43,352 bases of DNA from Bdellovibrionales bacterium (GTDB taxonomy: Bacteria; Bdellovibrionota; Bdellovibrionia; Bdellovibrionales; UBA1609). Where the stretch lies: NCBI GenBank assembly GCA_028819305.1, contig JAPPLY010000047.1, positions 1-43,352 on the forward strand. The letters are read 5' to 3'. Each line of letters opens with the position of its first letter. Position 1 is the first letter of the stretch. Shown here piece after piece: positions 8,105 through 16,387 of this stretch. Both the position numbers and the translations under genes were made by a program. Under the pieces are notes generated by a model. The model was not told the DNA's origin. It ran no database searches and saw only the letters and a program-made list of their open reading frames with translations.

Positions 8105-9768
8105 TAAAAACAATAATTATATATATAAAAGTTTTACTTTATTGTTTAGCCTTTCTTCCCTTATTTCCTGCTTTAGCGCAGTCGGTTCAAACACAAAAAA
8201 TTGTTATATCAGGCCCTTCTACTCATTTGGTTTCCGCTGTTAAAGAGATCTATCGTGAAGGGGGTAATATTTTTGATGCCGCTATAGCGGGAGCTTTTAC
8301 ACTAAGTGTGACACATCCTTATTTTGTTTCTTTGGGTTGCGGAGGTTTCGCTTTATTAAAAAATCGGTCAGGAATCAAGGCCTTAGATTTTCGTGAAACA
8401 GCTCCTTCTAAAATGACAGAAGACTTTTATGTTAAAACAAAATTGTCTCCTAGGGATTTAGGGGCAGCCGTAGGTGTTCCGGGTTTTGTAGCGGGTCAAT
8501 GGGCTATCCATCAAAAATATGGTTCTCTTCCCTGGTCTCGTCTTCTTAACCCGGCTATTAAGTTGGCAGGTAGTGGCTTTATTGTATCAGGGCAATGGTT
8601 AAGAAGAACACAAGGTTTATCTAAAAAATTTAATCTGTCTGGCAGAAGAATTTTCTTTCATTCTGATGGGACACCTTATTTACCTGGGCAGTTTGTTCGA
8701 CAAGATAAGCTAGTAGAGGCTTTAAGGCTGATTCAGAGAAAGAACAAAACATTGTTTTATAATGGCTTAATTGCTCAGGACATCATTAAGACTGTAAAAG
8801 CAAATAAAGGTGTCATAAGCCTGGAAGATCTAAAAAATTACCGTGTACGTTGGCTGCAACCTTTAAAGTTTAAATTTGGAGCTTATCAGGTATTTAGTAT
8901 GCCTCTTCCCAGTTCAGGAGGGATTATTTTGGCTCGTGCTGCTAAATTAATGGAACAAAAAAAAATCAATCAGATGACTTTATATAGTATTAGTGAATGG
9001 CATTTATTGGGAGAGATTTTATCTTTTGCTTTTCGTCCACGAAGTCAGATGGGAGATTTATCCAGCCCTGCTCCTTATTTGGAAAAATGGCTTTCTCGCA
9101 GAAGTTTAAAAAAGTTGGGTGCTCAAATCTCCTTGAATAAAGTAAAAAAACTGCCTGTATTAAAAGACACCTTACCTCATCGAGAATCGAATGAAACCAC
9201 TCACTTTTCTATCATGAATAACAAAGGAGAAGTGGTTTCAATGACATTAACTTTAAATGGTAATTTTGGTTCTTTTGTCGTTACGGACAAATATGGAATT
9301 GTTTTAAATAATCAAATGGATGACTTTAACACCTATCCCGGTAAACCTAATCAGTTTGGTTTAATACAGGGTGCAAACAATAAGGTGAGAGCTGGTTTTC
9401 GCCCTTTAAGCTCCATGAGTCCCACTATTGTAGAGAAGCAAGGCAAAGTGGTAATGGCTTTAGGGGCGACGGGAGGCCCGATGATTATCAGTTCGGTCTT
9501 ACAGATTTTATATCGCTATTTGTTTAAAGGGTTAAACTTAGATGCGGCTGTTCAGGCCCCTCGTGTCCATCATCAATTTTTACCACGCGTGTTGTTTGTT
9601 GAAAAAAATCGTTTTCCACCTATTGTACTGAGTTTATTAAGGAAACGAGGACATAAAATAAAAGTACGCGATTCCATTGCTAAAGCTTACGCTGTTTCTC
9701 AAAAGAAAGATGGCTTACTGGAAGGAGCTTTCGATGCCCGTGGAGAAGGGGCTGCCGGCGGGTTATAG
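8101..9768 (+). CDS. ggt: Gamma-glutamyltransferase (glutathione hydrolase) proenzyme
   Basis: This 555-residue Ntn-hydrolase has a signal peptide (residues ~1-26, cleaved near FPALAQ), so it is periplasmic. It cleaves the gamma-glutamyl bond of glutathione and similar peptides. Large-subunit motifs include SVTHPYFVSLGCGGFALL, LDFRETAPSKM and AAVGVPGFVAGQWAIH. The autoprocessing site is NETTHFSIMNN, with Thr366 the expected nucleophile and new N-terminus of the small subunit. RPLSSMSPTI and LGATGGPMIISSVLQ supply the gamma-glutamate-binding Ser-Ser and Gly-Gly. The start has AAAGAGGAAAA just before the ATG. A tiny ORF overlaps the start codon. The gene stands alone and is convergent with the next one. 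Confidence 0.94.
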   Translation: MIKTIIIYIKVLLYCLAFLPLFPALAQSVQTQKIVISGPSTHLVSAVKEIYREGGNIFDAAIAGAFTLSVTHPYFVSLGCGGFALLKNRSGIKALDFRETAPSKMTEDFYVKTKLSPRDLGAAVGVPGFVAGQWAIHQKYGSLPWSRLLNPAIKLAGSGFIVSGQWLRRTQGLSKKFNLSGRRIFFHSDGTPYLPGQFVRQDKLVEALRLIQRKNKTLFYNGLIAQDIIKTVKANKGVISLEDLKNYRVRWLQPLKFKFGAYQVFSMPLPSSGGIILARAAKLMEQKKINQMTLYSISEWHLLGEILSFAFRPRSQMGDLSSPAPYLEKWLSRRSLKKLGAQISLNKVKKLPVLKDTLPHRESNETTHFSIMNNKGEVVSMTLTLNGNFGSFVVTDKYGIVLNNQMDDFNTYPGKPNQFGLIQGANNKVRAGFRPLSSMSPTIVEKQGKVVMALGATGGPMIISSVLQILYRYLFKGLNLDAAVQAPRVHHQFLPRVLFVEKNRFPPIVLSLLRKRGHKIKVRDSIAKAYAVSQKKDGLLEGAFDARGEGAAGGL

Positions 9769-9806
9769 CTAATCAATCTTATATTTCCTACAAAGAACTT
9801 TATTTC

Positions 9807-10724
9807 TTAACTATTTGGTCCTTTTACGAAAGAGGCATTAGCACCACATTGTGTAACACCTTGAGCTAAGCCCATAGCCCATTCTTTTGAATACCAATAT
9901 GCCCATCGAGTACCGTTTAGCTTTTTCATCCAATCTTTTTCTTGTTTTTCGCTACGTTTAGCTAGCATGGTTTCTTTAAACAGTTTAGATAAACAATTAA
10001 GTTGCTCTTCATTATTGGGATCCCACTGCGTTTTTACATAGTAGCGATCTCCTTCTTCAGAGGCGGTAGGGATCAACATAATTGGTATTAAATGAGGAAT
10101 AAAATTTTCAAAAATTATTTTACCCATGTAAACTTTATCCTGATTATTGTTTTCCGAAAAGGAAACTTTATCAAAGATCTCTTTAGCCTGATCCGGTTCA
10201 ATACGAAGGAGAAACTTCACAATGTGCTTATAACGATGTTGATCTGTTGAGTTAAGCATCTCGTTAACACAGAACACAGGATCAAATGACTCCACCAGGG
10301 CTGTAGCTTTTTTTGCTAACTCAGCGTTGGTGTGCCGGGCAAGATCCATAACTGTAACCCCCATCAGTTCTTTATCTGTATTGGTACAAAGACATTTCTG
10401 TAAATCATCATTGTCTAACTTTGCAAGTTGATCGAGAAGTTCTCCTTTTTCATCCCTATTGGACCATTCCAACTGGAGCTTTTCGATGATTTGAATGGAA
10501 CCGCAAGATTTTTCCTTATCTTCTTCTGCTGTCTCTTGAGTTATATCTGTATTACCTTCATCCTCGTTCTTTGGTGTTGTCTCTGTCTCTTCAGGAGACT
10601 CCATTTCTGCATTTGAGGTTTCTGGTGTTTCGCCCTGATTTTGGGCGTAAGACAGATTTCCTATTCCTAAAATACAGATGATGGACAATAACCTTAAAAA
10701 CTTATGAAAAACATAGAAATGCAT
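9807..10724 (-). CDS. Secreted acidic hypothetical protein
   Basis: This 305-residue protein has a signal peptide ending near GNLSYAQ (residue ~27). A low-complexity acidic linker rich in Glu, Thr and Asn follows (~28-72), then a helical domain with short repeated helices (QKCLCTNTDKELMG, KKATALVESFDPVFCV, HIVKFLLRIEPDQAKEIFDK) that may be HEAT/ARM-like. Four or five cysteines suggest disulfides in the periplasm. GGGGGA three bases before the ATG is a good ribosome site. It is divergent from the lipoprotein gene at 10875, with a hairpin between the two starts. I do not recognise the family. Confidence 0.8.
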   Translation of the reverse strand: MHFYVFHKFLRLLSIICILGIGNLSYAQNQGETPETSNAEMESPEETETTPKNEDEGNTDITQETAEEDKEKSCGSIQIIEKLQLEWSNRDEKGELLDQLAKLDNDDLQKCLCTNTDKELMGVTVMDLARHTNAELAKKATALVESFDPVFCVNEMLNSTDQHRYKHIVKFLLRIEPDQAKEIFDKVSFSENNNQDKVYMGKIIFENFIPHLIPIMLIPTASEEGDRYYVKTQWDPNNEEQLNCLSKLFKETMLAKRSEKQEKDWMKKLNGTRWAYWYSKEWAMGLAQGVTQCGANASFVKGPNS

Positions 10725-10739
10725 AATTCCCCCTTGTTT

Positions 10740-10765
10740 AAGGGTTTTTTATACAAAAAACCCTT
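10740..10765. promoter_or_regulatory. 11-bp hairpin or palindrome between divergent starts
   Basis: AAGGGTTTTTT, an ATAC loop and AAAAAACCCTT form a perfect 11-bp stem in the spacer between two divergent secreted-protein genes. It could be a transcription stop for leftward or rightward read-through, or an operator. The sequence alone does not decide. Confidence 0.4.
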
Positions 10766-10874
10766 TTATAGGTCAACCCTTAGAGTGATGAGGTTTAAAA
10801 AATGTGACATTACGGGGGCCTATAAGGTATGTAATTCAGAACAACCTAAGTTAACATTTATATTGTGTGTCGTT

Positions 10875-13304
10875 ATGGTGAGTAAATGTATTTTTATAAA
10901 TAGCTCTGTTCTTTTGATCGTCGTATTGCTGATGATGCAAGGATGTGGATTGCGTGTAGGGGAGAGAAACTCCTTTTTAAATACGGAGGGAGTGTCCATT
11001 GGGTGTTTAAATGAAATCAATGAAAAAATAGATCTGTATCTAAAAGGTCAGTTAACTGTTCATCAGATCAATCAGGTTTCCAATTGTTTAAAAGCGGCTC
11101 TAACTATTTTTAAAGATCGTGTGCGCGGGGAACAAAAAGGAGAATTTACTCCCCGTGAGTTAAGAAAATTTATTCATGATCTATTTTTACAGGATAGAGT
11201 GATAAATGATACTCTTTTAACTCAGCTGATGCGATTGAAGCGGGTTATTATTGGAGGACTTGTAGATAAATTGACCGAAGAGGATATTGAACGGTTCATT
11301 GTTTTTGTGGATGTCTTGAGTAAAGAAGTTCTTTTTTTTCAGCCTTATATTCAAATATTGAATACCACAAACGCTGAACAGGTAGAATGGGATATAAGTC
11401 ACTTAAACGCGACGATGGAGCAACAATTTGCAGATTCACTGAACCGTATCTCGATTTTTATCAGACAGTTTTCTCATCCTTATCTGCTTTCGGATTTAAA
11501 GATACTTGTCCAGGAATTATATTCCTTTTTTGATCATCAGTACAATATATCCAATGTTAATGAAAAAATAAATTTATTAGGTGTTTTGAAACAATTTTCT
11601 GTAGGTGGTGAGGATACAGTTATTCAGCCAAACGAATGGGAAGACTTTTTATTAGGGCACTCTTATTTAGTTTCTGTTGGTATCAATTATCTGATGTTAA
11701 AAAGACAAGGTGCCTTTATTTCTGCTCAAGGGATGCGTTACATATCTTTGATTGTACAAGATGTGTTGGATTTTTTGTCTCTCGCAGTAAAAAATCATCC
11801 CGATCGTGTAGTTAATGAATCTGATTTTTTTAAAGTCGTTTCTTACTTACAAAATAGGGGAATATTACCTAAAAGTTTTGAACAGAAAGCGGTAAGGAGT
11901 TTATTACTAATTATCTTTGGAAAAGTTTTTAATGTAGAAAAAGATAGATATGGAGTTATTGAATTAACATTCCCTCAATTAGATAAAATTCATAAAACCA
12001 TACAGCCGTGGAGAGGAGTACAGGCTTTTTTAGATCATATATCCCAGGAAACTGCTTTTAAGAAAAACAGGATGCTTCCTTTAACAATGCCCTCCTCTTT
12101 TTTTCCAGGAACAGAGTCTTTTTTAAAAGGACAAAATATTATGAAACAAATACTTTTGCTAAAACCTCTTTACGGGTCTGGAAGAAAAATCAATTTATCG
12201 AGGGAAATTTATAGTACAGAAAGTATCTTGAAAAAGATCCCTGATTATAAAAACTTAACTCTATACAACTTTTATTATCTTATAGCTACTATGATGAGAG
12301 AGGGATATGAAGCGAGATACCCTAGGAGTTCAGGCATGACTCAAAAAGAATTGAGGAGGTTCTTTCAGGATTTTAATATTATTGCTGAAAATATGGGGTG
12401 GTTTCAAAAAACAGAAAATAGGGCTTTAGCCGCCGGGGAAGCAGAGTTTATAGCGGCTAATATGTTAACACCTTCTGCCAAAGGGTTTGGTAAATGGAAT
12501 GAAGAAGAATATCTCACCTCCGGTGAAATTACGGAATATCTGTCCTATGCTATTTCTATTGGGTTTTCTCTTTTTGAGTTGGAATCGGCTATTTTAAAAA
12601 AATGTGGATCCGGTCATCATATAGAATCATCTAAGCATCCTCTTCACACAGATAATCAATATGACATTGATTGTGTTCGATTGCATTTGATTCCTGAATT
12701 TTTAAAGCAAGCGAAGAACATGTCTGATTTTCAAAAAGTTTTGTCAAGGATGGATGAAGAGCAAAAAAAAGGACTTACAGAAGCCCTTATTAACATTGCA
12801 TTTGAGACAGAGGAAGAATATCAACAAGTATCTTATCTGACCCAAGATCATTTAAAAAATATAATTATGGCTGTTTATTTTGTAGAAACCACCATCAATC
12901 GCTATGACTTAAATGGAGATTTTATTTTGGATAACGATGAGGTATGGGCTGCTTTCCCTAATTTTCATGGCTACTTATCCCATGTATTGATTTATTTAAT
13001 TTGTCAGTCCTCGGATGATTGGACAGCGGCCATGTATGCCTATGTTATAAAGAATCGTAGATTACCTACGGGTGATACTTTGAAATGGTATGAAAGTATG
13101 GGGGCAGCCATGCAGTTAATTACACATACGGCTTTGCGTGGCATTGGTATAAATTGGTGGGATCTATACTTAGATCATGAGAAGCTGACGCAGGTTTTTT
13201 CCACTCTGGTGAAGGGTTTTATGGCTAAGAAGAGAGAGCAAGCAGGGGAAACATGTAATACAGAACTTTTGGAAACTCTTAGAGATACCTCTCTCTATCC
13301 CTAA
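10875..13304 (+). CDS. Large lipoprotein with an EF-hand-like calcium site
   Basis: The reading frame is open from 10704, but the ATG at 10875 gives a classic lipoprotein signal (VSKCIFINSSVLLIVVLLMM, then QGC with Cys24), so I choose it: 809 residues. No family is recognised for the whole chain. It is mostly helical, and near residue ~680 it has DLNGDFILDNDEVWAAF, an EF-hand-like loop with Asp/Asn at positions 1, 3, 5 and 9 and Glu at 12, but Phe where Gly is usual. Phrases such as FTPRELRKFIHDLF, MTQKELRRFFQDFN, LTSGEITEYLSYA and VNESDFFKVVSYL look like degenerate EF-hand helices spaced along the chain. It ends 26 bases inside the convergent 432-residue gene. Confidence 0.8.
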   Translation: MVSKCIFINSSVLLIVVLLMMQGCGLRVGERNSFLNTEGVSIGCLNEINEKIDLYLKGQLTVHQINQVSNCLKAALTIFKDRVRGEQKGEFTPRELRKFIHDLFLQDRVINDTLLTQLMRLKRVIIGGLVDKLTEEDIERFIVFVDVLSKEVLFFQPYIQILNTTNAEQVEWDISHLNATMEQQFADSLNRISIFIRQFSHPYLLSDLKILVQELYSFFDHQYNISNVNEKINLLGVLKQFSVGGEDTVIQPNEWEDFLLGHSYLVSVGINYLMLKRQGAFISAQGMRYISLIVQDVLDFLSLAVKNHPDRVVNESDFFKVVSYLQNRGILPKSFEQKAVRSLLLIIFGKVFNVEKDRYGVIELTFPQLDKIHKTIQPWRGVQAFLDHISQETAFKKNRMLPLTMPSSFFPGTESFLKGQNIMKQILLLKPLYGSGRKINLSREIYSTESILKKIPDYKNLTLYNFYYLIATMMREGYEARYPRSSGMTQKELRRFFQDFNIIAENMGWFQKTENRALAAGEAEFIAANMLTPSAKGFGKWNEEEYLTSGEITEYLSYAISIGFSLFELESAILKKCGSGHHIESSKHPLHTDNQYDIDCVRLHLIPEFLKQAKNMSDFQKVLSRMDEEQKKGLTEALINIAFETEEEYQQVSYLTQDHLKNIIMAVYFVETTINRYDLNGDFILDNDEVWAAFPNFHGYLSHVLIYLICQSSDDWTAAMYAYVIKNRRLPTGDTLKWYESMGAAMQLITHTALRGIGINWWDLYLDHEKLTQVFSTLVKGFMAKKREQAGETCNTELLETLRDTSLYP

Positions 13305-14577
13305 TATCGGAGGCGATCACATCATGTCCCAGCCAGCAGACAGCCTGTTTTGTTTGAGCTATTTCCTGAAGTATGAGATTACCACAACTATTAAATAAGG
13401 TTTCACTTAAAAAAGGAGTGATGCTTTGGGAAGTGTCTTTATGAAGGCTGGACAGTTTTTTTGAGATATTAAGCATTTTTTCCATCTGTGCAGTACTGTT
13501 GTGTTGGGGCCATTTTTCAAATACAGATTGTTTTTTTACTTCTTCCGATTCAAAATAATTTTTTGTTGTTTCCGTAATAATATTAAAGGCGTCTTTTGTC
13601 ATTTGTTTTAAACAATGAGATACTATTTTTTGCCCGTCCTCTCCTCCGTCTTTTTTTAAAGCACCTAAAATAGTGTAAAGGGGAATTTCCACCCCTGGAA
13701 AGACAGCACTAGATTTAGTCAATATTTCGGGAACATTAAAAACACATGTGTTTAAGCCCTTACGGGAAAAGTCAGAGGAAATATTTTCCAACTCCATCTT
13801 AGCAAAACCTTGCAGATAAGGTGAATACGTTTGCCATTGATACTGATTTTCTATAAGAACTTCGGTGCCATGATAACTATAGGCCGTATAAAAAATTTGC
13901 CGGTTTTGTTTGTTTAATTGCTCTCTTAAAGGCGTACTCAATTCAATTAAATGCTTATATGTTTGAGCGGTTACTTCATTAAAATTATTTTCGCAAAACC
14001 ATCCCATATCTGATTTCCAAAAAACTTCAGAAGAAAAAAATCTTTTCCCTACTCCTTTAAGGACACGGTTGAGTATAGGGAGTAAAATTTTCGTTCTAGG
14101 CACTCCTCCAGCCATAGTATGAGCTATCAATACATTGCCTTTATCCGGCAATAGGGCCGTTAGCTCTTTTAACCATTGCTTTGTGCGGTTTTGAAAAGAC
14201 AATATAGCTCTTTTTTTAGAATCTTCTATTACATTTTTATCTAGTGTAGTTTGATCCCATTGACTTAATTTGATTTCCTGGCAGAGATCAATAGGCCGCT
14301 GACCAGAGTGAGAAGGCTCCATATCAAAGCCCGCTTCCAAAGGGATATTAATAAGAGGAGAAGGTTGCGACTCTAATTCCTGTGCATTTAGTTGTCTTAA
14401 CTTTCCATCTGAGTCACGTCGTCCTACCGTAGAGTAAATCACTTTCATTCCTTTAGACTGAGCAGAGCGAATCAAGCCACTGACATATCCACCGGGAAAA
14501 ACTTCTCCAAAAATAACAAGAGTATCTGTTTCTTTAAAATGGATTTTTTTAATCTCTCTTACAGCTTTTAATTGCAT
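13279..14577 (-). CDS. Unrecognised 432-residue cytoplasmic protein
   Basis: There is no signal peptide or membrane segment. The N-terminal third contains LVIFGEVFPGGYVSGLIRSA, a beta-strand/Gly-rich-loop/helix pattern compatible with a nucleotide-binding Rossmann fold. GNVLIAHTMAGGVPRTKILL is a second strand-loop segment. The C-terminal half is helical and charged. The chain has the composition of an enzyme, and I cannot name its reaction. TAGGAGATTT precedes the ATG, a good ribosome site. Its 3' end overlaps the 3' end of the convergent lipoprotein gene by 26 bases, so the two transcripts may be complementary there. It is divergent from the adenine methylase across a 205-base AT-rich gap. 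Confidence 0.8.
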   Translation of the reverse strand: MQLKAVREIKKIHFKETDTLVIFGEVFPGGYVSGLIRSAQSKGMKVIYSTVGRRDSDGKLRQLNAQELESQPSPLINIPLEAGFDMEPSHSGQRPIDLCQEIKLSQWDQTTLDKNVIEDSKKRAILSFQNRTKQWLKELTALLPDKGNVLIAHTMAGGVPRTKILLPILNRVLKGVGKRFFSSEVFWKSDMGWFCENNFNEVTAQTYKHLIELSTPLREQLNKQNRQIFYTAYSYHGTEVLIENQYQWQTYSPYLQGFAKMELENISSDFSRKGLNTCVFNVPEILTKSSAVFPGVEIPLYTILGALKKDGGEDGQKIVSHCLKQMTKDAFNIITETTKNYFESEEVKKQSVFEKWPQHNSTAQMEKMLNISKKLSSLHKDTSQSITPFLSETLFNSCGNLILQEIAQTKQAVCWLGHDVIASDIRDRERYL

Positions 14578-14782
14578 AAATCTCCTAAAGATTATATTTT
14601 CTTAGCTGAGTTTTGTAGTAAACTCTATTTTTAGCTACTAGAATTAATTTAAAGATACTCCATAAATAACCCGTTTTCCACTTTTTATTGGACTTAAACC
14701 TTTTTTATAGTCAGACTTTTTCTTTATTTTTATTATGATGATAGATATAAAAAATCAATGCTTTCCTAGTTGAGAAAAAAAT

Positions 14783-15949
14783 ATGCTTGAAACATATTTG
14801 ACACCAATAGCTAAACAGAATGATTCAGAACAATTTAATTTGCTCAAAGACCCTTCCATTCCTATTTCAACCGAAGGTATTAAATATAGTGGTTCTAAAC
14901 TAAAATTACTTCCTTATATTCTTTCTGTCGTTCATTCTCTACCTGTAAAACGAATATTGGATGGTTTTTCAGGAACGACAAGAGTGAGCCAAGCTCTTGC
15001 AAAATGTGATTACCAAGTAATTGCAAATGATTTGGCTGTTTGGTCAAAAGTTTTTGGAGAATGTTATTTGAAAGGAAAAAAAAGTAATCCATTACAAGAA
15101 AAGATAGATTACCTCAATAGTTTAAAAGGTTATATAGGTTGGTTTTCAGAATATTATGGGGGTAAAGCCAATGGAGGTCTTTCCCTCCATTCAGACGGAA
15201 AGAAAAAAATCTGGCAAATACATAATACAAAAAAACTAGATGCTATAAGACCAGAAATAGATAAGGTGGCAGAGAGTTCTGTTGAAAAATCTATTTTATT
15301 GACAAGTTTGATTTTGGCTTTGGATAAAGTGGACAGCACTCTTGGACATTATGCCTCTTATCTTCGGGAATGGTCTCCTCGTTCTTTTAATAAAGTGAAA
15401 CTCTTAATGCCCTTGATGGAAACAAAATCAAGCCATCATAAAGTAATGAATAAAGATATTTTTCAAGTTCTCCGTAAAGTTAAAGTTGATTTGTCCTATT
15501 TTGACCCCCCCTATGGTTCTAATAATGAAAAGATGCCTCCTTCTCGTGTTCGTTATGCTTCTTATTATCATGTTTGGAAGACAATATGTTTAAATGATGA
15601 ACCGGAACTGTCAGGTAAAACAAACAGAAGAACAGACTGCAATGATAGAGTGGCAGGTTCTGTTTTTGAAGAATTTCGGAAAAATACAGAGGGAGAGTTT
15701 ATCGCTCTAAAAGCCATTGAGAAACTGATAAAAGAATGTTCCTCCCCGTATATATTGCTTTCTTATAATAATGGAGGAAGAGCGACAAAAGAAGAAATAT
15801 GTGAAATCATCAGCAAACAATGCAAGAAAGCTCATATTTTTTCAATTGATTACAAACGCAATGTTATGTCGGGAATGCGATGGACTTACGATTGGACAAA
15901 AACTAAAGAAGGAAAAAACATAGAGTTTCTATTCTTAATGGAAAAATAA
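14783..15949 (+). CDS. D12-class DNA adenine-N6 methyltransferase
   Basis: This 388-residue protein is an alpha-class (Dam/D12) DNA adenine methylase. KYSGSKLKLLPYILSVV near residues 34-50 is the FxGGK-like AdoMet motif, with Ser for one Gly. RILDGFSGTTRVSQALAK follows (motif I, DxFxGxG/T type), and SYFDPPYGSN holds the catalytic DPPY at 241-244. It transfers a methyl group from AdoMet to adenine N6 in a specific site. No matching stand-alone endonuclease is adjacent. The MmeI-like enzyme 440 bases away carries its own methylase domain, so this may be an orphan or a leftover of a type II system. The ribosome site is weak (GAGAAAAAAAT). Confidence 0.88.
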   Translation: MLETYLTPIAKQNDSEQFNLLKDPSIPISTEGIKYSGSKLKLLPYILSVVHSLPVKRILDGFSGTTRVSQALAKCDYQVIANDLAVWSKVFGECYLKGKKSNPLQEKIDYLNSLKGYIGWFSEYYGGKANGGLSLHSDGKKKIWQIHNTKKLDAIRPEIDKVAESSVEKSILLTSLILALDKVDSTLGHYASYLREWSPRSFNKVKLLMPLMETKSSHHKVMNKDIFQVLRKVKVDLSYFDPPYGSNNEKMPPSRVRYASYYHVWKTICLNDEPELSGKTNRRTDCNDRVAGSVFEEFRKNTEGEFIALKAIEKLIKECSSPYILLSYNNGGRATKEEICEIISKQCKKAHIFSIDYKRNVMSGMRWTYDWTKTKEGKNIEFLFLMEK

Positions 15950-16028
15950 ATTTTATAAAGATAGGCAAAATTCAATACTAGGGACTTGACCCGTATAATT
16001 TTCAGCTTAAGGTGAAGTGTGGGTGCCT

Positions 16029-16307
16029 TTACAAAATCGGACTGATTTCTGTTTCTTGGGTGGGACGAGCTTCTTTCAAAGAAAGATTTTTGGCAAACAA
16101 ACCTCTGGCTGTTCTGACAACCAAGACTTCCACAATATCCCCTTCATTGAGTTTTTCATAAGAAGTATTGGTAAATTCTGTTACAGTAGAAAAATATACA
16201 TCTTGTTTATTTTTTTTATCCCAAATAGCGCCAAAACCAATATCTGGCATAATCCGTCGGATAGCTCCTTTGGCTGGTCCTTTGACTTCTAATATCTTCT
16301 CATACAT
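16029..16307 (-). CDS. Cold-shock-domain (OB-fold) protein
   Basis: The ATG at 16307 (AAGGA seven bases upstream) gives 92 residues. A TTG one codon earlier is possible but sits too close to the ribosome site. The sequence fits the cold-shock domain: DIGFGAIWDKKNKQDVYFST corresponds to the GFGFI...DVFVH RNP region, and LNEGDIVEVLVVRTARGLFA to the LxEGQxVxFxxxxGxxGxxA strand. One aromatic of RNP1 is replaced (Ala-Ile-Trp), so nucleic-acid binding may be weaker than in CspA. It sits between two DNA-modification genes on the strand of the MmeI-like enzyme, 80 bases below its stop. Confidence 0.75.
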   Translation of the reverse strand: MYEKILEVKGPAKGAIRRIMPDIGFGAIWDKKNKQDVYFSTVTEFTNTSYEKLNEGDIVEVLVVRTARGLFAKNLSLKEARPTQETEISPIL

Positions 16308-16387
16308 CAATTTATCCTTTTTAATTAAAGTCTTATCTTTTAATCATAAAACCATTAAACCATAAAGCAAAAAGTATTCCATACTCT

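Noticed and set aside
16168..16365. Plus-strand ORFs opposite the cold-shock gene
   Set aside because: The minus-strand frame has the cold-shock domain pattern and a proper ribosome site; the plus frames are its shadows.
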